Positions 16,258 to 24,698 of a DNA stretch of 64,000 nucleotides are shown here, piece by piece. The notes beneath the pieces are model-generated. The model searched no databases. It saw only the letters and a list, made by a program, of their open reading frames with translations, and was not told the DNA's origin. Every line of letters begins with the position of its first letter. Positions within the stretch are counted from its first letter, which is position 1. Origin of the DNA: Microbacterium testaceum (lineage in GTDB: Bacteria; Actinomycetota; Actinomycetes; Actinomycetales; Microbacteriaceae); the NCBI RefSeq assembly GCF_029761935.1, contig NZ_CP121699.1:682001-746000 (forward strand). The letters run 5' to 3'. Both the position numbers and the translations under genes were made by a program.

Positions 16258-17432
16258 GCCGCAACGGTACCCGTGAGCCCCAGCGCACGCGAGATCACCA
16301 TGAGCTGCACCTCGGTCGTGCCCTCGCCGATCTCGAGGATCTTCGAGTCGCGGTAGTGGCGCGCGACGGGGTACTCGTTGATGAACCCGTTGCCGCCGAA
16401 CACCTGTGTCGCATCGCGCGCGTTCGCCATGGCGGCGTCGCTCGCGGTCATCTTCGCGACGGCGGCGTCGACCGTGAAGGGCTTGCCGGCGTCGCACAGG
16501 CGCGCGGCGTGCACCCACGCGAGGCGGGCGGTGTGCACGCGGGCGTGCATGCGCGCGAGCAGGAACTGCATGTTCTGGCGCGTGGACAGGCGCTCGCCGA
16601 ACACGGTGCGGCTGCGGGCGTAGTCGACGGCGGCTTCGAGGCAGCCCTCGGCGGCTCCGGTCGCGAGGGCGGCGATCGCGACGCGGCCCTCGTCGAGGGT
16701 GCGGAGGAAGTTCTTGAACCCGTGACCGCGCTGGCCCAGCAGGTTCGCCTCGGGAACCCGCACGCCGTCGAACGTCAGCGGATGCGTGTCGGAGGCGTTC
16801 CAGCCGACCTTGTCGTACGCGGGACCCACGGTGAACCCGGGCGCGCCGTTGGGCACGATGATCGTCGAGATTTCGGGGCGGCCCGCCTCGGTGCGGCCGG
16901 TGACCGCCGTGACGGTCACGAAGCGGGTGATGTCGGTGCCGGAGTTGGTGATGAACTGCTTCGTCCCGTCGATCACCCATTCACCGCCCTCGAGCTTCGC
17001 GGTCGTGCGGGTGGCGCCGGCATCGCTGCCGGCCTCGGCTTCGGTGAGTCCGAATCCGGCGAGCGCGCGACCGGCGACGAGGTCGGGAAGGTACTCCGTT
17101 CTCTGCGCGTCGGTGCCGTAACGGTAGATCGGCATGGCGCCGAGGCCGACGCCTGCCTCGAGGGTGATGGCCATCGACTGGTCCACGCGCGCGACGCCCT
17201 CGATCGCGACGCACAGGCTCGCGTAGTCTCCGCCCTGACCGCCGACCTCCTCGGGGAACGGCAGGCCGAACAGCCCCAGGTCGCCCATCTGCTCGACGAG
17301 GTCGAGGGGCAGCTGGTGGGCGCGGTCGGCTTCGTACGAGCGCGGCGCGATCACCTCGTCGGCGAACTCGCGCACCATCGCGCTCAGTTCGCGCTCGTCT
17401 TCGGTGAATACCTGCTGGCTGTCGATGCTCAC
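16254..17432 (-). CDS. acyl-CoA dehydrogenase (isovaleryl-CoA type by context)
   Basis: 392 residues, full family length. FAD/substrate motifs: FGLTEAEAGSDAGATRTTA, KQFITNSGTD, and the C-terminal QVFGGNGFINEYPVARHYRD-SKILEIGEGTTEVQ region with the FAD-binding Gly-rich turn. It oxidises an acyl-CoA at C2-C3 and passes electrons to ETF. Position between a biotin carboxylase and MaoC gene, as in Rv2500c (fadE19), suggests isovaleryl-CoA. Overlaps its neighbours at both ends by four bases. Confidence 0.88.
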   Translation of the reverse strand: MSIDSQQVFTEDERELSAMVREFADEVIAPRSYEADRAHQLPLDLVEQMGDLGLFGLPFPEEVGGQGGDYASLCVAIEGVARVDQSMAITLEAGVGLGAMPIYRYGTDAQRTEYLPDLVAGRALAGFGLTEAEAGSDAGATRTTAKLEGGEWVIDGTKQFITNSGTDITRFVTVTAVTGRTEAGRPEISTIIVPNGAPGFTVGPAYDKVGWNASDTHPLTFDGVRVPEANLLGQRGHGFKNFLRTLDEGRVAIAALATGAAEGCLEAAVDYARSRTVFGERLSTRQNMQFLLARMHARVHTARLAWVHAARLCDAGKPFTVDAAVAKMTASDAAMANARDATQVFGGNGFINEYPVARHYRDSKILEIGEGTTEVQLMVISRALGLTGTVAA

Positions 17433-19375
17433 GAGAGGGTCTCCTTGTGGGATGAAGCGGGGTGGGATGCCGGGATGCCGGCGGAATCGCGGGACGGGGG
17501 AATCTCAGGGCTCACCGTCGCGACCACCGCGTCTCGCGCGACCTGCGCGCCCGCGGAGGTGCGCAGCCGCACCGTCCCGGAGTGCGGGGCCACGACCGTG
17601 TGCTCCATCTTCATCGCCTCGATGGTGACGAGCCGGGCGCCGGCCTCGACGCTGTCTCCGTCGACGACGTGCACGGCGACGACGGTTCCGGGGAGAGGGG
17701 CGACGAGGTCGGGATCGACGGCCCCGGGCGCGCGGCCCGCGGCGGTCCGGCGGCGCTGGGCGGCATCTCGCCGCGACACGACTCGCAACCGGTGCGCTCC
17801 CCCGTCGGCGTGCACCCAGTACTCCACCGGTCCGCCCGTCACGACCGCCTCTTCGGCGGCACCCGGCGCGATCGCGTGCACCTGCCCGGCGTCGTCTTGC
17901 ATCGACACCGTGCGAGCCGCCGCCGCTCCCCCGGCCCGCCACGCCCCGACGCGTCCCCAGACGGAGCCGTCGGCCGGGGTCCCGGCATCCGCGGCTCTCT
18001 GCGCCACGGCGGCGAGCGCGGCCTGCGACGGTTCCGGAGCCTCCGGAGTCCCCCGCCGATCCAGCAGCCCCGTGTCGAGGTCACCCGCGCGCACGGCCGG
18101 GTCGGCCAGCAGGGCGCGCAGATCCGCGATGTTCGTGTCGACGCCGAGCACGACCGTGTCGGCGAGGGCGGCGTCGAGTCGGGCGAGGGCCGTCTCGCGG
18201 TCGGGGCCGTGCGCGATGACCTTCGCGATCATCGGGTCGTACAGCGAGCTGATGACGCTGCCGGTCTCGACGGCGCTGTCGACGCGGGCGGATCCCGGAT
18301 GCCACAGGCTCACGGTCCCGGTTGCGGGGAGGTATCCGCGGGCGGGCGTCTCGGCGTACACGCGCGCCTCGATCGCGTGACCGTCGAGGCGGATCTCGCT
18401 GAGGTCGAGCGCGAAGCCCGCCGCGACCCGCAGCTGCTGCTCGACGAGGTCGATGCCGGTGACCATCTCGGTGACCGGATGCTCGACCTGCAGGCGCGTG
18501 TTCATCTCGATGAAGAACGGCTCGTCGAGCCGGTCGCCCGCGACGAGGAACTCGACGGTCCCGGCGCCGAGGTAGCCGACGCTGCGGGCGGCGGCGACGG
18601 CGGCCTCGCCGAGGCGGGCGCGGGTCTCCGGGTCCACGACCGGAGAGGGAGCCTCTTCGATCACCTTCTGATGCCGTCGCTGCAGCGTGCACTCGCGCTC
18701 GCCGAGCGAGAGGGTCGTGCCGTGCGTGTCGGCGAGCACCTGCACCTCGATGTGGCGCGGGCGCTCGAGCAGCCGTTCGAGCAGCAGGGTGTCGTCGCCG
18801 AAGGCCGCGGCGGCGACGCGTCGGGCGGTCACGAGGGCGTCGGCGAGGTCGGCGGGACCGGTGGCCACGGTCATGCCTTTGCCGCCCCCGCCGGCGGAGG
18901 GCTTCACGAGCAAGGGGTATCCGGCGCGGTCGGCCTCGGCGGCGATCTCGTCGTCGCTCAGCCCCGTCGCGGAGAAGCCCGGCACGGTCGGCACGTCGTG
19001 CGCGGCGACGTGCTCCTTGGCGCGGATCTTGTCGCCCATCACCTCGAGTGCCTCAACGCCCGGGCCGACGAACACGATCCCGACCGCGGCGCACGCGCGG
19101 GCGAAGCCGGCGTTCTCGCTGAGGAAGCCGTAGCCCGGGTGCACGGCATCCGCCCCCGACGACACCGCGGCGGCGACAACCGCGTCGACGTCGAGGTACG
19201 AGGGCACGCGCACCGCGTGATCGGCCTCGCGGGCGTGGGGCGCGTCGGCATCGGCGTCGGTGAAGACGGCGACCGAGCGGATGCCGAGACGCCGCAGCGT
19301 CCGGAACACCCGGCGCGCGATCTCACCGCGGTTGGCGACGAGAACGCAGGAGAACATGCGGGGAGTCTCATCCAT
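17429..19375 (-). CDS. acyl-CoA carboxylase alpha subunit (biotin carboxylase + BCCP)
   Basis: 648 residues from ATG 19375; a GTG at 19387 and an ATG at 19357 are alternatives and none has a strong ribosome binding site. Biotin carboxylase: VLVANRGEIARRVF, ATP-grasp glycine loop KPSAGGGGKGM, HIEVQVLAD, EMNTRLQVEHPVTEM. The C-terminal biotin domain carries EAMKMEHTV near residue 588 (Lys is biotinylated). With the downstream-named beta subunit (which is upstream in the operon) it would carboxylate 3-methylcrotonyl-CoA in leucine catabolism, by analogy with Rv2501c (accA1). Confidence 0.88.
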   Translation of the reverse strand: MDETPRMFSCVLVANRGEIARRVFRTLRRLGIRSVAVFTDADADAPHAREADHAVRVPSYLDVDAVVAAAVSSGADAVHPGYGFLSENAGFARACAAVGIVFVGPGVEALEVMGDKIRAKEHVAAHDVPTVPGFSATGLSDDEIAAEADRAGYPLLVKPSAGGGGKGMTVATGPADLADALVTARRVAAAAFGDDTLLLERLLERPRHIEVQVLADTHGTTLSLGERECTLQRRHQKVIEEAPSPVVDPETRARLGEAAVAAARSVGYLGAGTVEFLVAGDRLDEPFFIEMNTRLQVEHPVTEMVTGIDLVEQQLRVAAGFALDLSEIRLDGHAIEARVYAETPARGYLPATGTVSLWHPGSARVDSAVETGSVISSLYDPMIAKVIAHGPDRETALARLDAALADTVVLGVDTNIADLRALLADPAVRAGDLDTGLLDRRGTPEAPEPSQAALAAVAQRAADAGTPADGSVWGRVGAWRAGGAAAARTVSMQDDAGQVHAIAPGAAEEAVVTGGPVEYWVHADGGAHRLRVVSRRDAAQRRRTAAGRAPGAVDPDLVAPLPGTVVAVHVVDGDSVEAGARLVTIEAMKMEHTVVAPHSGTVRLRTSAGAQVARDAVVATVSPEIPPSRDSAGIPASHPASSHKETLS

Positions 19376-19383
19376 CGCGGGAT

Positions 19384-21012
19384 TCACATCCGGAAGAGGC
19401 CGAAGCCCCGGTCGGCCAGCGGCACGCGGCTGACGACGTCGAGCGCGAGCCCGAGCATCGTGCGCGTGTCGGCGGGGTCGATCACGCCGTCGTCCCAGAG
19501 CCGGGCGGTGGCGTAGTACGGGCTGCCCTGCTCCTCGTAGCGGTCGCGGATGGGTTTCTGGAAGGCCTGGTCGTCGGCATCCGTCCACTCCTCGCCGCGC
19601 GCGGCGCGCTGATCGCGCGTGACGGTCGAGAGAACGGATGCCGCTTGCGCACCGCCCATGACCGAGATGCGGCTCGAGGGCCAGGTCCAGAGGAACCGCG
19701 GGTCGTACGCGCGACCGCACATGGCGTAGTTGCCGGCGCCGTACGAGCCGCCGACGAGGACCGTGAGCTTGGGGACGCGGGTGGTCGCGACGGCGGTGAC
19801 CATCTTGGCGCCGTCTTTCGCGATGCCTCCGGCCTCGGCATCCCGCCCCACCATGAACCCGGTGATGTTCTGCAGGAAGAGCAGGGGGATGCCGCGCTGA
19901 TCGGCGAGCTCGATGAAGTGCGCAGCCTTCAGCGCCGACTCGCTGAAGAGCACGCCGTCGTTGGCGATGATCGCGACCGGGTGCCCGTGCAGGCGCGCGA
20001 AGGTCGTGATGACGCTCTCTCCGTACAGCGCCTTGAACTCGTGCAGGGTGCCGGCGTCGACGAGGGTGTCGATGATCGCGCGCATGTCGACGGGCTGGGC
20101 GACGTCGGCGGGGACGATGTCGTAGAGCGCCTGCGAGTCGCGCGCCGGCTCCGTCGGCGGGGTCACCTCCCACACGGGCACAGGGGTCGGCGGGAGGGTC
20201 GCGACGATGTCGCGGACGATCTCGAGCGCGTGCTCGTCGTCGTCGGCGAGGTGGTCGACCACTCCCGAGCGGCGGGCGTGCAGGTCGCCGCCGCCGAGGT
20301 GCTCGGCGGTGACGTCTTCGCCGATCGCAGCCTTCACCAGGGGCGGTCCGCCGAGGAACACCGTGCCCTGGTTGCGCACGATCACGCTCTCGTCACTCAT
20401 CGCCGGGACGTACGCCCCGCCCGCGGTGCACGAGCCCATGACGGCGGCGATCTGCGGGATACCGCGGGCCGACAGCTGCGCCTGATTGCGGAAGATGCGG
20501 CCGAAGTGCTCGCGGTCGGGGAACACCTCGTCCTGCATGGGCAGGAACGCCCCGCCCGAGTCGACGAGGTAGATGCACGGCAGGCGGTTGTCGAGGGCGA
20601 TCTCCTGCGCGCGCAGGTGCTTCTTCACCGTCAGGGGGAAATACGCCCCGCCCTTCACGGTGGCGTCGTTGGCGACGACCATGACGTGGCGTCCGTGCAC
20701 GAGGCCGATACCGGCGACGACCCCGGCGCCGGGAGCCCCGCCGTCGTACAGGCCGTGAGCGGCGAGGGGGGCGACCTCGAGGAACGGGCTGCCCTCATCG
20801 AGAAGTCGGTCGATGCGGTCGCGGGCGAGGAGCTTGCCGCGAGCGGTGTGACGCTCTCGCGCGGCGTCGGACCCACCGCGGGCGGCCGTGGCGAGGGTTT
20901 CGCGCAGCTGTTCTGCGAGGTCGCGCTGGGTGGGCGCGGCGGTGGGGGCGGCGGTGGGCGCGGCGTTCTGTGACGTCTCGGGCGCTGGCGCGGTGACCGG
21001 TGCTGTGCTCAT
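19384..21012 (-). CDS. acyl-CoA carboxylase beta subunit (methylcrotonoyl-CoA type)
   Basis: 542 residues from ATG 21012 with GGAGCC before it. An N-terminal Ala/Thr/Pro-rich tail of about 25 residues precedes the carboxyltransferase pair. Key stretches are [63 protein letters not shown] and [17 protein letters not shown], which together mark the MCC-beta subgroup rather than propionyl-CoA carboxylase. First gene of the five-gene leucine operon, divergent from a TetR regulator whose palindrome lies in the shared promoter region. Confidence 0.9.
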   Translation of the reverse strand: MSTAPVTAPAPETSQNAAPTAAPTAAPTQRDLAEQLRETLATAARGGSDAARERHTARGKLLARDRIDRLLDEGSPFLEVAPLAAHGLYDGGAPGAGVVAGIGLVHGRHVMVVANDATVKGGAYFPLTVKKHLRAQEIALDNRLPCIYLVDSGGAFLPMQDEVFPDREHFGRIFRNQAQLSARGIPQIAAVMGSCTAGGAYVPAMSDESVIVRNQGTVFLGGPPLVKAAIGEDVTAEHLGGGDLHARRSGVVDHLADDDEHALEIVRDIVATLPPTPVPVWEVTPPTEPARDSQALYDIVPADVAQPVDMRAIIDTLVDAGTLHEFKALYGESVITTFARLHGHPVAIIANDGVLFSESALKAAHFIELADQRGIPLLFLQNITGFMVGRDAEAGGIAKDGAKMVTAVATTRVPKLTVLVGGSYGAGNYAMCGRAYDPRFLWTWPSSRISVMGGAQAASVLSTVTRDQRAARGEEWTDADDQAFQKPIRDRYEEQGSPYYATARLWDDGVIDPADTRTMLGLALDVVSRVPLADRGFGLFRM

Positions 21013-21086
21013 GGCGGCTCCGTCTCGGTGCCGCATCGTCGACGGCACCGTCGTTCCGGTCGAGGTCGTTCCCACCGGAGGGGATT

Positions 21087-21108
21087 TCAGTTAATGTTGG
21101 CTAACTGA
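21087..21108. promoter_or_regulatory. palindromic operator for the TetR regulator
   Basis: CAGTTA (21088-21093), eight bases, TAACTG (21102-21107), extended by T/A at the outer ends, makes a 22-bp palindrome. It lies between the divergent carboxylase operon and TetR gene, so it most likely represses both. Confidence 0.7.
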
Positions 21109-21130
21109 GATTCCAGGCTAGCCCGAGCGG

Positions 21131-21940
21131 ATGCCGATGACAAGAGCGAACGACGAGCCCCCCGCGGCCGCCGGCGAAGCGCGCGCTGACGCGGCGCCCC
21201 CCCTCGCCCCCGCCGGCACCGCCCGCGACCGCGCGAAGGCCGACCGCCGCGCCGCCCTGCTGGCCGCAGCGGCCCGCCTGTTCGCCGAGCGAGGCTTCGA
21301 CGGCGTCACCCTCGGCGACATCGGCGAAGCCGCCGGGGTGAGCGGCCCGGCCGTCTACCGCCACGTTCCGGGCAAGCAGGCGTTGCTGGGCGCGATCCTC
21401 GTCGACGTCAGCGAGCGGTTGCTCGAGGGCGGGCGCCGAGTCGCGAAATCCGCCGCCGCAAACACAACCGCGGAGCCCCCGCCCGACACACCGCCCCCAG
21501 ACACCCTCACCCCGCGTGTCACCGAATCCCCCCGCGATCCTGCACACACGGCATCCGCCCCCGACCGCCCTGGGGATCGCAGCGCCGACGCGCCGCCTGA
21601 GGCTGCCCCCGTCGACAGCACGCTCCGCGCCCTCGTCGACTTCCACGTCGCGTTCGCGCTCGCCGAGGCCGATGTGATCCGCGTGCAGGACCGTGACCTC
21701 GACCGCCTCTCCCCCGACGACCGCCGCACGGTGCGCCGCCTGCAGAACACGTACGTCGCCGTGTGGACCGAGGCGCTCGCCACAGCGCATCCCGATGTCG
21801 AAACTCCCGCCGAGCGGCGCGTGCGCGCCCTGGCGTGCTTCGGTCTGATCAACTCGACGCCGCACAGCGTGCGCGGCGTACCCGCGGCTCGCGTGCGCCC
21901 GACCCTGACCCGCATGGCGCTGGCGGCGCTGACAGCCTGA
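21131..21940 (+). CDS. TetR-family regulator of the leucine operon
   Basis: 269 residues. An Ala/Pro-rich N-terminal tail of about 35 residues precedes the TetR helix-turn-helix: RRAALLAAAARLFAERGFDG, VTLGDIGEAAGVSGPAVYRH. Unusual for the family, a disordered Pro/Thr/Asp-rich insert of about 50 residues (roughly 108-158) separates the DNA-binding domain from the ligand domain, which resumes at STLRALVDFHVAFALAE. Position corresponds to Rv2506, the TetR next to the mycobacterial leucine cluster. ATG at 21131 or 21137 are both possible. Likely ligand: a branched-chain acyl-CoA. Confidence 0.87.
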   Translation: MPMTRANDEPPAAAGEARADAAPPLAPAGTARDRAKADRRAALLAAAARLFAERGFDGVTLGDIGEAAGVSGPAVYRHVPGKQALLGAILVDVSERLLEGGRRVAKSAAANTTAEPPPDTPPPDTLTPRVTESPRDPAHTASAPDRPGDRSADAPPEAAPVDSTLRALVDFHVAFALAEADVIRVQDRDLDRLSPDDRRTVRRLQNTYVAVWTEALATAHPDVETPAERRVRALACFGLINSTPHSVRGVPAARVRPTLTRMALAALTA

Positions 21941-21967
21941 TCCTTCGGCATCCGTCGCGATACCCCC

Positions 21968-22028
21968 GTCGAGTGCCCGAAACACCCGGACGCATCGCAA
22001 AATCATCCGGGTGTTCTGGACGCTCAAC
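21968..22028. terminator. long imperfect hairpin between convergent genes
   Basis: Arms 21968-21992 and 22004-22028 match at 19 of 25 positions around an 11-base loop, with the best run in AACACCCGGA / TCCGGGTGTT. It sits between the convergent TetR and E2 genes and probably ends both transcripts. The rest of 21941-22168 holds no gene that I can see. Confidence 0.6.
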
Positions 22029-22168
22029 CGGATTCCTCGGCGATCCCGCGGTCGAGCGATCTCACCGCCAGGCGCGATGACTCGCTCCCAACCAGAAGGT
22101 GCCGAGGGCGACCACTCCCTCGGCACCCCGTCGGTGCACCGCGCGACGACCGCGCCGCCGCGGGTCGC

Positions 22169-23599
22169 TCAGCGCAGCAGCATCGCCCTCCCGGGCTCGC
22201 GCAGCACGCCGGCGACGTCGGTGAGGAATCGCGCCGCCTCCGCCCCGTCGACCAACCGGTGGTCGAACGACAGGCTGAGGGTCAGCACGTCGCGCAGGGC
22301 GATCTCGCCGTGGTGCTCCCACGGCGTGCGCCGCAGGGCGCCGACCGCGAGGATGCCCGCTTCGCCGGGGTTCAGGATCGGCGTCCCCGCGTCGACGCCG
22401 AACACGCCGACGTTGGTGATCGAGAACGTCCCGCCGGTCATCGCGGCCGGAGCGGTCCGTCCGGCGCGGGCCGTGGCGGCGAGTTCGGCGATCGCATCGG
22501 CGAGGTCGACGAGGTCGAGCCGGTCGGCATCCGGGATCACCGGAACCACGAGACCGCGATCGGTCGCGGCCGCGATCCCCAGGTTGACGTAGTGGTGCTC
22601 GACGATCTCACCCGCCGCGTCATCCCACTTCGCGTTGAGCGCGGGCGTGCGCCCGAGCGCCAAGCACACGGCCTTCGCGACGATCGCGAGCACGCCGATG
22701 CGGTGTCCGTCGAGCGCGCGGTCGGTCTTGAGCGAGGCGAGCAGCTCCATGGTCGCAGTCACGTCGAGGGTGAGGAACGTCGTCGCGTGCGGAGCCGTGA
22801 ACGCGCTCTGCACCATCGCCGCGGCCGTGTGCTTGCGCACTCCGCGGATCGGCGTGCGCGTCACCCGGTCGCCGGACCGGTCAGTCGGGGGGACCGTCGA
22901 CATCGAAGCGGCGGCGGGTGCCGTGACCTCGGGCATCGCCGGAGTGCGCGCCGCGAACTCCTCGACGTGGCCGCGCGTGACCATCTCGCCCGGGTGGGCG
23001 GCGGCGACCAGCACGAGGTCGACCCCGAGGTCTTTCGCGAGCTTGCGCACCGGCGGAGTCGAGCGCGGACGCTCAAGCGGCAGGTCGATCGGCCCGGTCT
23101 TGACGACGTCGTGCGGAGCGGCCTCGCGCACGGCATGGTCGGAGTCGATCACCGCGGTCCCGCCGCCGCGCGCGCGGCGCTTCGGACGGTTGACGGATGC
23201 CGGAGCAGCGCCGTAGCCGACGAGGTTCGGGGTCGCGCGGGCGGCGATGTCGTCGGCGGGGGCATCGAGGGGCGCTTCGGCGACGGTCTCGACGGCCGCC
23301 CCTGCCCCGGCCTCACGAGTCGCCTCAGCGGGCGAGGGCGCGGGGGTGCCGGCATCCGTCCCGCCGAGATCGAACGACACGAGGGGTGAGCCGACCTCGA
23401 CGACGTCTCCGGCCGCGGCGTGCAGACCCTGCACGGTGCCGGCATACGGCGAGGGGATCTCGACGATCGCCTTCGCCGTCTCGACCTCGGCGATCGTCTG
23501 GTTGAGGGTGACGGTGTCGCCCTCGGCCACATGCCACTGCACGATCTCGGCCTCGGGAAGGCCCTCGCCGAGGTCGGGAAGCAGGAACTCCGCGATCAT
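22169..23599 (-). CDS. bkdC: 2-oxoacid dehydrogenase E2 (branched-chain type)
   Basis: 476 residues. One N-terminal lipoyl domain carries the acceptor lysine K43 in EVETAKAIVEIPSP. A Pro/Ala linker follows, then the E1/E3-binding domain (PPVRKLAKDLGVDLVLV...GHVEEF), and the catalytic acyltransferase ending in SFDHRLVDGAEAARFL (H447). It moves the branched-chain acyl group to CoA. The order E1alpha-E1beta-E2 beside the liu genes matches mycobacterial bkdABC. Substrate assignment as branched-chain rather than pyruvate is from context. Its first codons and ribosome binding site are duplicated just upstream. Confidence 0.87.
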   Translation of the reverse strand: MIAEFLLPDLGEGLPEAEIVQWHVAEGDTVTLNQTIAEVETAKAIVEIPSPYAGTVQGLHAAAGDVVEVGSPLVSFDLGGTDAGTPAPSPAEATREAGAGAAVETVAEAPLDAPADDIAARATPNLVGYGAAPASVNRPKRRARGGGTAVIDSDHAVREAAPHDVVKTGPIDLPLERPRSTPPVRKLAKDLGVDLVLVAAAHPGEMVTRGHVEEFAARTPAMPEVTAPAAASMSTVPPTDRSGDRVTRTPIRGVRKHTAAAMVQSAFTAPHATTFLTLDVTATMELLASLKTDRALDGHRIGVLAIVAKAVCLALGRTPALNAKWDDAAGEIVEHHYVNLGIAAATDRGLVVPVIPDADRLDLVDLADAIAELAATARAGRTAPAAMTGGTFSITNVGVFGVDAGTPILNPGEAGILAVGALRRTPWEHHGEIALRDVLTLSLSFDHRLVDGAEAARFLTDVAGVLREPGRAMLLR

Positions 23600-23666
23600 C
23601 GAACGCCTCCCTCGATCGTGCCCGCGATCCGTCCGGCATCACTGCGCTCCGCGATCATCGAACGCC
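23588..23666 (-). repeat. 59-bp-spaced duplication of the E1beta end / E2 start
   Basis: The 20-base sequence CTCCGCGATCATCGAACGCC occurs at 23588-23607 and 23647-23666. On the coding (minus) strand each copy spans a GAGGGNG-type ribosome binding site, a stop and the start ATGATCGCGGAG. The first copy ends E1beta, the second begins E2. Confidence 0.85.
23596..23658 (-). other. 20-codon mini-ORF coupling E1beta to E2
   Basis: The upstream copy of the duplicated start opens a frame that overlaps the E1beta stop (ATGA) and runs 20 codons (MIAERSDAGRIAGTIEGGVR) to a TGA overlapping the E2 ATG. Ribosomes finishing E1beta could translate it and be delivered to the E2 start. It is probably a by-product of a duplication rather than a functional peptide. 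Confidence 0.4.
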
Positions 23667-24698
23667 CCCTTCGACGGTCGCGGCGGATGCGCCGCCGGTG
23701 GGCGAAGAGCCCGCACCGCGCTCGAGCACCAGGTCCACCGCGTGCAGGATCCGATCCAGGTCGGGCACGTGGTGCTTCTCGAGCTTCGACGGCGGATAGG
23801 GGATGTCGTGCCCGGTGACGCGCCGCGGCGGCGTCTCGAGGTAGTGGAAGCACTCCTCGGTGATGCTCGCGATCAGCTCCGCGCCGACTCCCGCTTCGCG
23901 CGCGGCCTCGTGCGTGACGACGACGCGTCCGGTCTTGCGGACGGATGCCGCGACCGTGTTCATGTCGATCGGCGACAGCGAGCGCAGGTCGATGACCTCG
24001 AGCGAGATGCCGTCATCTTCGGCGGCGACGGCGGCATCGAGGGCGGTGCGCACCTGGGCGCCGTAGGTGACGATCGTGGCATCCGTGCCCTCGCGGGGGA
24101 CGCGCGCGAGGTGCATCGGCGGGGCGTCGGCGAGGTCGGCGTCGAGGTCGACCTCACCCTTGGAGTGGTACAGGCGCTTGGGCTCGAAGAAGATCACCGG
24201 GTCGTCGGAGGCGATCGCCTGCTGCAGCATGACGTAGGCATCCTGCGGGTTCGAGGCGGCGATCACGCGGAGTCCGGCGGTGTGAACGAAGTACGCCTCG
24301 GGCGACTCGGAGTGGTGCTCGGCAGCTCCCACGCCTCCGGCCCACGGGATGCGGATGACCAGCGGCATCCGGATGCGACCGTTGCTGCGGTAGTGGAGCT
24401 TCGCGACCTGGCAGACGATCTGGTCGAAGGCCGGGTAGACGAAGCCGTCGAACTGGATCTCGACAACGGGCCGGTAGCCGCGCAGCGCGAGTCCGACGGC
24501 CGTACCGACGATGCCGGCCTCGGCGAGCGGGGTGTCGACGACGCGCTGCGCGCCGAAGCGCTTCTGCAGACCGTCGGTGACGCGGAAGACGCCGCCGAGC
24601 TTCCCGATGTCCTCGCCCATGAGCAGGACCTTGTCGTCGTTCTCGAGCGCCTTCGACAGGCCCGCGTTGATCGCGGAACCGAGCGTGAGGGCGGTCAC
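23655..24698 (-). CDS. bkdB: 2-oxoacid dehydrogenase E1 beta subunit (branched-chain type)
   Basis: 347 residues from a GTG overlapping the E1alpha stop (GTGA). Transketolase central and C-terminal domains: LMGEDIGKLGGVFRVTDGL, VDTPLAEAGIVGTAVGLAL, EIQFDGFVYPAFDQI, IPWAGGVGAAEHHSESPEA, and the C-terminal VVTHEAAREAGVGAEL. Full length for branched-chain E1beta. Forms the alpha2beta2 decarboxylase with the preceding gene product. Confidence 0.9.
   Translation of the reverse strand: MTALTLGSAINAGLSKALENDDKVLLMGEDIGKLGGVFRVTDGLQKRFGAQRVVDTPLAEAGIVGTAVGLALRGYRPVVEIQFDGFVYPAFDQIVCQVAKLHYRSNGRIRMPLVIRIPWAGGVGAAEHHSESPEAYFVHTAGLRVIAASNPQDAYVMLQQAIASDDPVIFFEPKRLYHSKGEVDLDADLADAPPMHLARVPREGTDATIVTYGAQVRTALDAAVAAEDDGISLEVIDLRSLSPIDMNTVAASVRKTGRVVVTHEAAREAGVGAELIASITEECFHYLETPPRRVTGHDIPYPPSKLEKHHVPDLDRILHAVDLVLERGAGSSPTGGASAATVEGGVR

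Noticed and set aside
17429..20173. 914-codon minus-strand frame suggesting a fused carboxylase
   Set aside because: The upstream 266 codons are a shadow of the beta subunit in another frame. The alpha subunit starts near 19375, so there is no fusion.
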